Positions 32,998 through 40,532 of a DNA stretch of 64,000 bases are shown here, in pieces. The position numbers and the translations under genes are program-made. Every line of letters begins with the position of its first letter. The first letter of the stretch is position 1. Source of the stretch: Streptomyces griseus subsp. griseus (GTDB taxonomy: Bacteria > Actinomycetota > Actinomycetes > Streptomycetales > Streptomycetaceae); the NCBI RefSeq assembly GCF_000720255.1, contig NZ_JOJE01000002.1, positions 1 through 64,000 of the forward strand, given 5' to 3'. The notes beneath the pieces were generated by a model. It saw only the letters and a list, made by a program, of their open reading frames with translations. It ran no database searches and was not told the DNA's origin.

Positions 32998-33175
32998 GCG
33001 TGGTAAATCCCGTAGCGGGCGCGGCTGTCGTAGTCGGCGGAGAAGCCGCAGCGCGGGGCGGTGGAGGCCGCGGTGTGCTTCTCGCGGCCCCGGTTGTCGT
33101 AGGCGGTGCCGACCTGGACGGGGTCGATGCGGGTGACGTTGCGGAAGCGGCGGTGGGCGGTGGGCGGTCACGGAT
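32998..33175 (-). pseudogene. SpdA-like transfer gene relic
   Basis: A decayed copy of the 6848-7045 gene. RRFRNVTRIDPVQVGTAYDN, GREKHTAASTAPRCGFSADY and DSRARYG are readable, then the frame departs (IYHAPGAHR) and the original C-terminus is missing. The start region is disrupted near 33170. It shows that spd genes of a second element were once here. Confidence 0.8.
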
Positions 33176-33232
33176 GATCTCCTTTTCGTTGATCGCTCAC
33201 CCGAGGGGTGCTAGGGCGTGTAGACAGGTGGC

Positions 33233-33415
33233 ATGTCACAAGGGGCGCGGCGGCTGGCCGCCTTCGGTTCGGCCGCGTTGGTACTTGGGCTCGCGTGTGC
33301 TGGGGGAAGGTGGTGGCTGGGCGAGTCCTGGGGCACCGTGATCACCATGTGCTGCCTTGAGGTGCTGATCGTTTCGGCCGTTGTCGGAACGCGGCGAGTG
33401 TGGCGGAAGCGGTAA
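33233..33415 (+). CDS. Small two-helix membrane protein
   Basis: A 60-residue protein with hydrophobic segments LAAFGSAALVLGLACAGG and TVITMCCLEVLIVSAVVG and a basic C-terminus (RRVWRKR). AGGTGGC precedes the ATG. It lies among element relics and I do not recognise a family; it may be a real small gene or chance. Confidence 0.45.
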   Translation: MSQGARRLAAFGSAALVLGLACAGGRWWLGESWGTVITMCCLEVLIVSAVVGTRRVWRKR

Positions 33416-33437
33416 AGCCTCCGGACAGGGCCCGCCT

Positions 33438-33575
33438 TCAAAGCTGGGCGGCGATGGCTTCGGCCATGGGGGCCGGAACGCCGAAGCGGGTGCGGAGGGT
33501 CGGGGTGTCGATCGGGGCGCCGGTACGGGCGTGATGTTCGGCGGCGACCTTGCGGGCGTGGGCGACCAGGGCGGA
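33438..33575 (-). pseudogene. SpdB2-like C-terminal relic
   Basis: The final 44 residues match the end of the DUF2637 gene of the AICE: LVAHARKVAAEHHARTG, PIDTPTLRTRFGVPAPMAEA and the terminal IAAQL. The membrane part is missing and the frame continues upstream into IS481 transposase sequence, giving a chimeric open frame. Confidence 0.8.
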
Positions 33576-33932
33576 CGGCCAGTTCTTGGCGTTGTCGGTC
33601 ATGACCCGCTCGATGCGGGTGATGCCGTGAGCGTGGAAGAACGCGGCTGCGCGGGTGAGGAAGCCCACGCAGGTGGTGCCCTTCTCGTCGAGGAGGATCT
33701 CGGCGTAGGCGAGGCGGGAGTGGTCGTCGACGGCAGCGTGGATGTATTCGTAACCCAGGCCCCGGAGCGATCCGGGTCGTTCGCCGCGGCCGTGGGCGCG
33801 ATGGCCGCCGCCGGCGGGGGGTCCTGCCGAGCTTCTTGACGTCGACATGGATCATGTCGCCGGGCCGGGAGTGTTCGTAGCGGCGGCTGCTGGCCCTGGT
33901 GGCGCGGATGACCTGGCCGGTCAGCGGGTCGC
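33576..33932 (-). pseudogene. IS481-family transposase fragment
   Basis: It reads PLTGQVIRATRASSRRYEHS, PGDMIHVDVKKLGR, then after a frame change near 33815 RGLGYEYIHAAVDDHSRLAY, AEILLDEKGTTCVGFLTRAA and ITRIERVMTDNAKNW. These are the DDE-domain motifs of IS481 transposases (first Asp in HVDVK, second in MTDN). The N-terminal HTH and the C-terminal end are missing, so it is inactive. Confidence 0.82.
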
Positions 33933-34031
33933 AGCGGACAGCGGCGTGACTTCAGCTGATCACCTCCTGGACGCGGCAGCTCTGCACCACTACCGCACCA
34001 GAACGACCGGGGGCAGCGGGGAATTCTCCGT

Positions 34032-34118
34032 CATGACGCGGGGCGCGACCCCGGCCGCCGTGAGGAGGGTCGCGGTCCCGTGGCGGGCGTCGTGCAGCCG
34101 GATCACGCGGAGGCCGGC
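34032..34118 (-). pseudogene. Phage-type integrase fragment
   Basis: AGLRVIRLHDARHGTATLLT plus AAGVAPRVM is the HxxR box of a tyrosine recombinase unlike the AICE integrase. Sequence on both sides is out of frame or unrelated, and the GH and Tyr boxes are missing. It indicates yet another element once inserted in this segment. Confidence 0.65.
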
Positions 34119-34399
34119 GGACTCGGCGACGCCGGTGACTCGTGGTCCTTGCCGCGCCGGGTGGCGTTCTTCCCGCGCGGTCCCACTTTCGCTACGCGCT
34201 GCCAAGTCTTGCCGGCCGCCTGCTCCGCGGACGCCAGAGGTGGACTCGGCGGCGGTGACCGTGCCGACGAACAACTGGGTCAGCGCCGACATGGGCTCGT
34301 GTTCGACGTCGGGCTCGGGCGAACGCACTCGGCCTGGAAGCCGTCGGGCACGCCTTGAGCCGGATCAGGCGGTGATCGAACGCGGGCACGGAACGGCCT

Positions 34400-35572
34400 T
34401 CACCGATGAGCGGCCAGCACTGCCGCGAGGCCCTCTTGCAGATCTTTGACGAAATACTCGGGCATTTCCAGCGACGGGAAATGTCCCCCGGCTTCGGGTG
34501 ACCTCCATCGGACGATCTGTCGGTACCGCTCCTGCGCCCAGGGGCGCGGACACTTCTCGATGTCGCGGGGATACATAGTGATTGCTGATGGGACGTCGAC
34601 CCGAAGTTCGGGGTCCAGCGAGTTGTGGCTTTCGTAATAAATGCGGGCCGCCGATGCGCCGGTCCGCGTCAGCCAATACAGGGTGACGTCGTCGAGAACG
34701 CGGTCCCTGGAAATCGTCTCGAACGGGCTGTCTTCGGTGTCCGACCACTCGGCGAACTTGTCGAGGATCCAGGCAAGAAGCCCGACCGGCGAGTCGACGA
34801 GCGAGTAGCCGATGGTCTGCGGTCGGGTTGCCTGCTGCTTCGCGTACGCCGCACGGTGGAGCCAGAAATCGCGGGTTTCCTCGGTCCACTTGCGCTCGAC
34901 CGCCGTCAGCCCGTCCGTTGTCAACCCGGGCGGTCCCTCCGCGAACGTGGTGTGGATGCCGAGAACGTGCGCCGGGAACCTGCCACCGAGAACCGTGGTG
35001 ATGTTTCCTCCCCAGTCGCCGCCGTGGGCTGCGAACTTGCTGTAGCCGAGCCTTCCCATCAGTTCCACCCATGCGGCCGCGATCTTCTCGGTTCCCCACC
35101 CGGTGGTGGCCGGCCTGTCGCTGTAACCAAAGCCTGGTAGCGACGGGGCCACGACGTGGAACGCCGGCGCGTCTGCACTTTTCGGATCTGCCAGCTCGTC
35201 CACTACATCGATGAACTCAGCAATGCTGCCTGGCCAGCCGTGCGTCAAGATCAGAGGCGTGGCATCTGCGCGCGCGGATCGGCGGTGCAGGAAGTGGATT
35301 CCCAGATCATCAATGGTCGTGCGGAACTGGCCGACACGGTTGAGGCGTTCTTCGAAAGACCGCCAGTTGTACCCGGTGCGCCAGTAGTTCACGGCATCGA
35401 CGAGGTCGGCGAGAGGAACGCCCTGTTCCCATCGGCGAGGGTCTGGCGCGGCGCGACAGACCGTCTCGACCTCCGGTAGCCGCGCCGCGGCCAGTCGCGC
35501 GCGCAGATCGTCGAGGTCAGCGTCAGTCGCGTGGGCTTCAAATGCTTGCACGTCGCTGGTTGGACGGGGCAT
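34400..35572 (-). CDS. Epoxide hydrolase, alpha/beta-hydrolase fold
   Basis: A 390-residue enzyme with an N-terminal EHN segment (VQAFEAHATDADLDDLRARL, YNWRSFEERLNRVGQFRTTI) and an alpha/beta-hydrolase core. The oxyanion motif is HGWPGS, the nucleophile Asp lies in HGGDWGGN (near residue 190) and the catalytic His in GGHFPSLEMPEYF near the C-terminus. It opens epoxides to diols. The gene is divergent from the CGNR regulator across 103 bp containing two dyads, so it is probably the regulator's target. Relatives often confer tolerance to epoxide substrates. Confidence 0.88.
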   Translation of the reverse strand: MPRPTSDVQAFEAHATDADLDDLRARLAAARLPEVETVCRAAPDPRRWEQGVPLADLVDAVNYWRTGYNWRSFEERLNRVGQFRTTIDDLGIHFLHRRSARADATPLILTHGWPGSIAEFIDVVDELADPKSADAPAFHVVAPSLPGFGYSDRPATTGWGTEKIAAAWVELMGRLGYSKFAAHGGDWGGNITTVLGGRFPAHVLGIHTTFAEGPPGLTTDGLTAVERKWTEETRDFWLHRAAYAKQQATRPQTIGYSLVDSPVGLLAWILDKFAEWSDTEDSPFETISRDRVLDDVTLYWLTRTGASAARIYYESHNSLDPELRVDVPSAITMYPRDIEKCPRPWAQERYRQIVRWRSPEAGGHFPSLEMPEYFVKDLQEGLAAVLAAHR

Positions 35573-35614
35573 GAGACCTCCTGGCCATCGCGGAACCGGC
35601 TGCGATCCATCGCG

Positions 35615-35673
35615 AACCGGCTAAGACGGTTCTAGCAGTTCCCTGAGCCGTGCCGCAACCAGCTAAGGTGGTT
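35615..35673. promoter_or_regulatory. Twin operator dyads between epoxide hydrolase and CGNR gene
   Basis: AACCGGCTAAGACGGTT (35615-35631) and AACCAGCTAAGGTGGTT (35657-35673) share AACC, GCTAAG and GGTT with 42-bp centre spacing (four helical turns). A half-site, GGAACCGGCT, occurs at 35592-35601. The second dyad ends 3 bp before the CGNR ATG. Confidence 0.75.
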
Positions 35674-35675
35674 CC

Positions 35676-36248
35676 ATGCGCCCTGCGTTCCCTGATTTCC
35701 GCCTCGGCAACGTGCTAGCGACCAGCTTCACGGGGACCCTGTCAGAGCGTCATGGCGACGCTGTGGAGCGCATTCCCACGCCGCAGCGACTCGTCGACTG
35801 GCTGGCGGTGAACGGCCTCGCCGTGGACTCCTGCACCACTGCCCAGCTCGACCTCGCTCGGGAACTGAGGGAGTCGATTCACGCCGCCGCGACAGCGGCC
35901 GCGACCCGGGACGCTCTCCCCGCGCCTGCTGTCCAAGTCATCAACGACTGCAGCGCTCAGGGTCGAGCCGCGGCCATCCTGACGCCGGAGGGTAAGCGAG
36001 AATGGCGGCTCAGCTCGGCTTCCTGTGTGGAAGATGCCCTCAGCGTGATCGCCGCCGACGCGATCAGCATCATCGCAGGCGAACGAGACGGAAAATTGGC
36101 CTTGTGTGCGTCACCAACCTGCCAAGCCGCCTTCTTCGACACCAGTCAAAGCCGCACCCGCAAATGGTGTGACATGAACACCTGCGGGAATCGTCAGAAG
36201 AAAGCGCGCTTCAATGCCAACCAGCGCAAAAATCCCAGATCAGGGTGA
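35676..36248 (+). CDS. ABATE/CGNR zinc-finger transcriptional regulator
   Basis: A 190-residue protein. The N-terminal ABATE-type ligand domain covers residues 5-135 (FTGTLSERHGDAVERIPTPQ, LVDWLAVNGLAVDS, LARELRESIHAAATAAATRD). The C-terminal CGNR zinc finger is LALCASPTCQAAFFDTSQSR, RKWCDMNTCGNRQKKARF, where four Cys bind zinc. Such proteins are ligand-controlled regulators. The ATG at 35676 directly follows an operator dyad, suggesting autorepression that also controls the divergent epoxide hydrolase. Confidence 0.88.
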   Translation: MRPAFPDFRLGNVLATSFTGTLSERHGDAVERIPTPQRLVDWLAVNGLAVDSCTTAQLDLARELRESIHAAATAAATRDALPAPAVQVINDCSAQGRAAAILTPEGKREWRLSSASCVEDALSVIAADAISIIAGERDGKLALCASPTCQAAFFDTSQSRTRKWCDMNTCGNRQKKARFNANQRKNPRSG

Positions 36249-36639
36249 TGGAGGCCAGGGGTGCAGCCAGGCACCCGCGCGCCTGGTCGGTCGGCGCACC
36301 CACGGTCAGGTCAGCGCCCCCGCTCCCCCGCGGGCGCCGCTGCGAAACGGTGTTCCGAGAAAGGGAGCACGGGCGCGGTACGAGCCGGGACGCGGTTGGG
36401 AGCCGGGCCGGCGGAAGGTCGATCACCGCGCGCCGGCGTCGGTCTTGGATTTCGATCGACGGCGAACACGCCCAGGGCTGCAACCGGCAACTCAACGCGG
36501 GATGTTCCTGTGTGCGTTCGCCGCCTTGTACGATCCCGCGTCCGTACGATCCCGCGTCCCCGGCCTACTTCGACACATGCCAGGCCCGCGAGGAGACCCA
36601 CGCGGGCATCAGCACGGTGTTGTTCCCGCGTGATCCGCA
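36249..36639. other. Intergenic with AICE right-end relic
   Basis: About 390 bp without a supportable gene. Positions 36307-36331 match the DNA just inside the AICE right boundary. The following CGCTGCGAAACGGTG faintly resembles the decayed att core. Confidence 0.6.
36307..36331 (+). repeat. AICE right-end copy
   Basis: 24 of 25 bases match 15630-15654, the sequence immediately left of the attR core (starting CAGGTCAGCGCCCCC). It is a probable trace of the right boundary of the outermost element, placing the island edge near 36.3 kb. Confidence 0.65.
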
Positions 36640-37320
36640 TCAGGCATGGCTGGCGGGCCCCTGAACGCCGGTGATCGGTGCGAACGTGGTTGCGGCGACC
36701 AGGAAGCGGAAGTCCAGTGCCGCCCACAGCTCCGCCAGCAGCGCGTCCGCGTCCTGGGCGGCGGTGTTCAGGTCGAAGTGGCGCCGGGCGGTCGACACGG
36801 TGTCTCCGTCGGACTGGTAGGTGCTCAGCATGACCGCCTGCCCTGGAGCCAGATCGCCCAGCGCGACCACGGTGGTGTCCGCGCTCTCCCGCTCGCCCTC
36901 CGGGCGGCGTGCCGCGCCGAACCAGGCCCGCTGGTCGACACGGTCCACGACGGCGGTGATCCGCGGTGTGCAGATCGGCGGGTCCGGCTCGTAGCTGAGG
37001 TCCTCCAGCGCGCTGCCGGGCGCGAGGCCCTTCGCCAGCCGAGCGGCGACCTCCGCCACCTGTTCTCCGTTGCCGTAGACGGTCCATCGCTCGTCCGCGG
37101 TCGCGGCGACGTAGTGCCGGAGGCTGTCGTGGCCCGTGGCACCGACCGGTACGACGGTCAGCTCACCGGACGTGGTGAGTTCCATCCGGCGGGCCCGGGA
37201 TGCCTCGCTCCGTCCGGTGAGCGCGTACCCGGCGGTCAGTTCCCCGTTCAGGGTGCGTGCCAGCAGGATGAGCCGACCGGGGTAGGGGTTGTCCCGAAGG
37301 GCTTCCAGGATGGTGGTCAT
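36640..37320 (-). CDS. IMP cyclohydrolase, archaeal PurO type
   Basis: A 226-residue protein of the IMP cyclohydrolase-like family (PurO fold). The N-terminal NPYPGRLILLARTLNGELTA, DDERWTVYGNG-type region, PPICTPRITAVVDR and AVMLSTYQSDGDTV blocks correspond to archaeal PurO, which closes the FAICAR ring to IMP. Streptomyces normally uses PurH for this step, so a PurO-like gene beside a metabolite cluster may have another substrate. The ATG at 37318-37320 overlaps the TGA of the upstream phosphoribosyltransferase (ATGA). Last gene of the leftward operon. Confidence 0.78.
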   Translation of the reverse strand: MTTILEALRDNPYPGRLILLARTLNGELTAGYALTGRSEASRARRMELTTSGELTVVPVGATGHDSLRHYVAATADERWTVYGNGEQVAEVAARLAKGLAPGSALEDLSYEPDPPICTPRITAVVDRVDQRAWFGAARRPEGERESADTTVVALGDLAPGQAVMLSTYQSDGDTVSTARRHFDLNTAAQDADALLAELWAALDFRFLVAATTFAPITGVQGPASHA

Positions 37321-37874
37321 GGGCCAGTGCCTTTCTGATTCAGCTCTCGTGCGAGATCTTCCAAACGGAAGAGCGAGGTGAGTATCACACCAAAGCGCGC
37401 GAGTGCTTCGGCGGCACCTTGGCAGCGGTCCAGGAGGACGAACACGCCGACCACCTCGTGCCCGGCCTCTCGCAGGACCTCGACGCAGCGCAGGCCGGCG
37501 GCTCCGGTACCCGCCACGTCGTCGACCACTGCTACGCGCGAGGCGGCCGGGGCCGGGCTGGTCAGCAGTCCGGGCACACCGTACTCCTTGGGAACGCGGC
37601 GTATTCCGCGGGACTCCAGCACCCGGTCGTGCCGAACGCTGGCCAGGGCCACCGCGGTGGCCAGCTGGGCTCCGGCCGCCACCTCTCCAGCGACCAGTTC
37701 GGCATCCGTCCGCGCGATCGCGAGGTAGAGCTCGTCGGCGAGCGCGGCGAGCAGTCGCGGTTCCCCGAGAACGCGATGGCCGTCGAAGTAGTCGGCCAGC
37801 GGTGTTCCGTCCCCGCGCCGGCCGGGGCAGAAGGGCCGCCGGGCCAGCAGGGTTCTGGCCAGGTGGCCGGTCAC
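37317..37874 (-). CDS. Orotate phosphoribosyltransferase-like protein
   Basis: A 185-residue type I phosphoribosyltransferase. The PRPP motif VAVVDDVAGTGAAGLRCVEV (near residues 125-144), the preceding KEYGVPGLL and the OPRT-like C-terminal VILTSLFRLEDLARE support it. Such enzymes transfer the phosphoribosyl group of PRPP to orotate or another base. The GTG at 37874 overlaps the stop of the Hpt-Tmk gene (GTGA). PyrE housekeeping copies are encoded elsewhere in Streptomyces, so this paralogue probably serves the cluster. Confidence 0.8.
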   Translation of the reverse strand: MTGHLARTLLARRPFCPGRRGDGTPLADYFDGHRVLGEPRLLAALADELYLAIARTDAELVAGEVAAGAQLATAVALASVRHDRVLESRGIRRVPKEYGVPGLLTSPAPAASRVAVVDDVAGTGAAGLRCVEVLREAGHEVVGVFVLLDRCQGAAEALARFGVILTSLFRLEDLARELNQKGTGP

Positions 37875-39124
37875 GATGCCAGGCTCCGTTGCGCCGCACC
37901 TTCGCGCAGCAACTCGTCGACACGAGCGCGAACCTGCGTGAGCGTCGGCTCGATGCCCAGCGCGTCGGTGTCCAGACCGATCAACTGGCCGTCGGCCACG
38001 AGGCGCTGGAAGCCGTTGTAAACGCCTTCCATGTGGGCCATGTCGATCGGGCGCTCGCGTTCCGCGGCACGGCTGCGTATCCGTTGGACGGCCACATCCA
38101 CAGGACTGTGGACCAGCACAGCCAGGTCCGGTTTCGGCAACATGCCGACCGTCTGGCGGAACCAGCTCTCCAGGCGCTGACCGCGAGCCAGGGCGTTGGC
38201 GACCGTGGTGTAGATGTAACGGTCGCAGATGACCACCCGGCCGGCCGCCAGCTCGGGGAGTATGTCGCCGCGTGCGTGGTACAGACGGTCGCCCAGCGTG
38301 ACCAGGTACAGCGCCCGGTGCAGAGCCGGGTCGTCTCCGCCGCGCTCGGCGAAACCGCGGAAGACATCGGTCGCCCGAGCGCTCGGGGTGGGCTGGAACG
38401 TCGTGAACACCTCGTGGCCGTCGGCCCGCAGGGCGGCCGCCAGGCCGTTGACCAGGGTCGTCTTGCCCGCGCCGTCCGTTCCCTCCACCACCACGAAGAG
38501 GCCTTGCTCGCCGTGCGGCCGCATGGTGTCGAGGAACTGGATGCCGGCCCGGCCGGATTCCGGAGCCTCGGGCGGCCGACGCACGGTCACGGTGCCCTTG
38601 GACACCTCTATCTCGATCAACGCGGTGACCTCCACGCCGAGTTGTGCGAGCGCGTCCCGACCGCCGTTGCCTGCCTTCTCGACGACGACGGCGATCTCGC
38701 TGACCTCCGCGCCGATCTGGCGAACGGCGGACACCAGCGACACCAGCGTCCCTCCCGTGGACAGCGTGTCGTCCACGAGGCAGACCCGGTCGCCCGGCTC
38801 CACGCCGTTCACGTAGAGCTCGCCCTGGGTGTATTCGCTGACGAAGCCGACGCGGTACCCGGGTACGGCGTACGGGTAGGTCCTGGCGATCGCCAGCGGG
38901 ATGCCGGTCTCCAGGGACAGGGCCGCTCCGATGACGGCGCCCTTCTCCTCCTCGACAAGGATCTTGTCGCATCCGGTCAGATCCAGAGCCGAGCGGAGTC
39001 TGTCGACGACGTGGCGCAGCAGCTCGGGACGCAGGGCCGGTATGTGGTCGCACAGTTCGTTGACGGTCGTGAGGTAGCGACCGGAGTCGAGCACACCCGC
39101 TGCGGCGTAGGCGTCTTCCAGCAT
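37871..39124 (-). CDS. Fusion of archaeal-type purine phosphoribosyltransferase and thymidylate kinase
   Basis: A 417-residue two-domain protein. Residues 1-195 resemble archaeal Hpt: LRPELLRHVVDRLRSALDLT, GAVIGAALSLETGIPLAIAR, GFVSEYTQGELYVNG and the PRPP motif VCLVDDTLSTGGTLVSLV. Residues 205-417 form a dTMP kinase: FVVVEGTDGAGKTTLVNGLA (P-loop), the DRYIYTTVANALARGQ nucleotide site and RIRSRAAERERPID LID-like region. The first half would make a purine nucleotide and the second phosphorylate a nucleoside monophosphate. The linker is short. I do not know a characterised protein with this order. It starts 7 bp after the ligase stop. Confidence 0.85.
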   Translation of the reverse strand: MLEDAYAAAGVLDSGRYLTTVNELCDHIPALRPELLRHVVDRLRSALDLTGCDKILVEEEKGAVIGAALSLETGIPLAIARTYPYAVPGYRVGFVSEYTQGELYVNGVEPGDRVCLVDDTLSTGGTLVSLVSAVRQIGAEVSEIAVVVEKAGNGGRDALAQLGVEVTALIEIEVSKGTVTVRRPPEAPESGRAGIQFLDTMRPHGEQGLFVVVEGTDGAGKTTLVNGLAAALRADGHEVFTTFQPTPSARATDVFRGFAERGGDDPALHRALYLVTLGDRLYHARGDILPELAAGRVVICDRYIYTTVANALARGQRLESWFRQTVGMLPKPDLAVLVHSPVDVAVQRIRSRAAERERPIDMAHMEGVYNGFQRLVADGQLIGLDTDALGIEPTLTQVRARVDELLREGAAQRSLAS

Positions 39125-39131
39125 GTTGTTG

Positions 39132-40532
39132 TCAGCCTTCCAGGAGATGACGGATCCGGGCCCGGTCCGGTTTGCCGGCAGGGGTTCGCGGAATGGTGTC
39201 GGTCAGTGCCCAGCGGCGGGGAACGGCGAAGCTGCTGAGGTGCTCGCGCAGATGGCCGGCGAGTTCCCTGATCGTGGCGCCCGGCGTCGTTTCCACCATG
39301 GCGGCCACCGATTCGCCGCGGTCGGGATCGGCGACGCCCACCACGACGGCGTCGAGGACCGCCGGGTGGTCGAGCAGGCGTTGTTCCACCTCGACGGGGC
39401 TGACCTTGGCACCGGCGACGTTGACGAGGAGCTTGGCGCGGCCGGTCAGGTGCAACAGGCCCTGTGGGTCGACGAAGCCGAGGTCGCCGGTGTCCAGACC
39501 ACCAGCGGTGCCGTCGTCCACCGCCGGAATCGGCCGGTGCCGGCCTCCCGGGCTCAGGTAGGTGGTGGGGTTCGCCGGGCGGTCGACGACTATCCTGCCG
39601 ACCGTCCCTGCGGGCGCCGGCCGGCCGTCGGCGTCCAGCACTCGGATGTCGACCCGGGGAACGGGGACGCCGACGGACTCGGGGCATGCCGCGGCATCGC
39701 GCAGGTTCATGGTGGCGATACCACCCTCGGACAGGCCGTATTCCTGGCATATGTGCACCCCGGTGGTGCGCAGCCAGAGGTCCGCCCACGAGGGGTGCAG
39801 CGGCGCTCCCCCGCACAGCGGGTAACGCAGGCCCGGCAGCCCGGCCTGCCGTATCGCCTCCGTACCGGCCAGGGCGCGCAGCACGTAGGGGGTGCCCGCG
39901 ATCGTGCCCGGGCGGTGGCGCAGAGCCAGCATCGCCAGGGCGGCCGGGTCGTAGTGCGGTACGAGGATGCTGGGGGCTCCGGCCAGCAGTGCCGCGAACA
40001 GCAGACCCGAGGCGAAGCTGTGCGTCACCGGGGTGCCCATCAGCACGGCATGAGCGGTGTCCAACTCGAGAGAGTGGGCCACGGCTGACGCCTCGTCGTG
40101 GAGGTTCGCCGCACTGCGCAGCACCCCTCGAGCCGTGCCCGTCGTCCCGGAGGTGAGGTGCACCAGCGCCGTGTCACCGAGGTCAGCTCCTTCGTGTTCG
40201 GTGAACTTCACCTCGGGGCCTCCGCGCAGTACGCCGGCTGCGCCGAGCTCATCCGCGAGCGCGGTCGCCGGATTCGCGGGCATGGCCTCCGGGATGGCGA
40301 GCACGGCGTACCCCTTGACCCGCAGGGCCAGCAGATCCACCACCCACGCGGTGTCGGCTCGCCGGTGCAGGGCGATCAGGCGGGGTTTTCGCCGTGGCCG
40401 CTCGGGCAGACCGGCGCAACGGTGTTCGACGGCACGCACCAACTCGCCCCAGGAGAGGGTGGTGCGGGGGTCGATCAGCGCGGGGGCCGCCGGGGTCCGG
40501 CTCGCGTGTCTGCGTACGTGCTCCCACATCAC
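39132..40532 (-). CDS. Adenylate-forming acyl/aryl ligase
   Basis: A 466-residue ANL-superfamily enzyme. Core motifs: LVHLTSGTTGTARGV (A3), TPVTHSFASGLLF, CQEYGLSEGG (A5), GLDTGDLGFVDPQG (A7), GRAKLLVNVAGAKVSPVEVE (A8) and the Lys in RTPAGKPDRARI (A10). It activates a carboxylic acid as the adenylate and probably loads the cluster ACP. It is shorter than typical acyl-CoA synthetases by a compact N-terminus. Its GTG/ATG start overlaps the end of the ketosynthase gene, so it is in the same operon. Confidence 0.9.
   Translation of the reverse strand: MMWEHVRRHASRTPAAPALIDPRTTLSWGELVRAVEHRCAGLPERPRRKPRLIALHRRADTAWVVDLLALRVKGYAVLAIPEAMPANPATALADELGAAGVLRGGPEVKFTEHEGADLGDTALVHLTSGTTGTARGVLRSAANLHDEASAVAHSLELDTAHAVLMGTPVTHSFASGLLFAALLAGAPSILVPHYDPAALAMLALRHRPGTIAGTPYVLRALAGTEAIRQAGLPGLRYPLCGGAPLHPSWADLWLRTTGVHICQEYGLSEGGIATMNLRDAAACPESVGVPVPRVDIRVLDADGRPAPAGTVGRIVVDRPANPTTYLSPGGRHRPIPAVDDGTAGGLDTGDLGFVDPQGLLHLTGRAKLLVNVAGAKVSPVEVEQRLLDHPAVLDAVVVGVADPDRGESVAAMVETTPGATIRELAGHLREHLSSFAVPRRWALTDTIPRTPAGKPDRARIRHLLEG

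Noticed and set aside
34365..35099. Second leftward frame inside the epoxide hydrolase
   Set aside because: Out-of-frame reading of the same gene without motifs.
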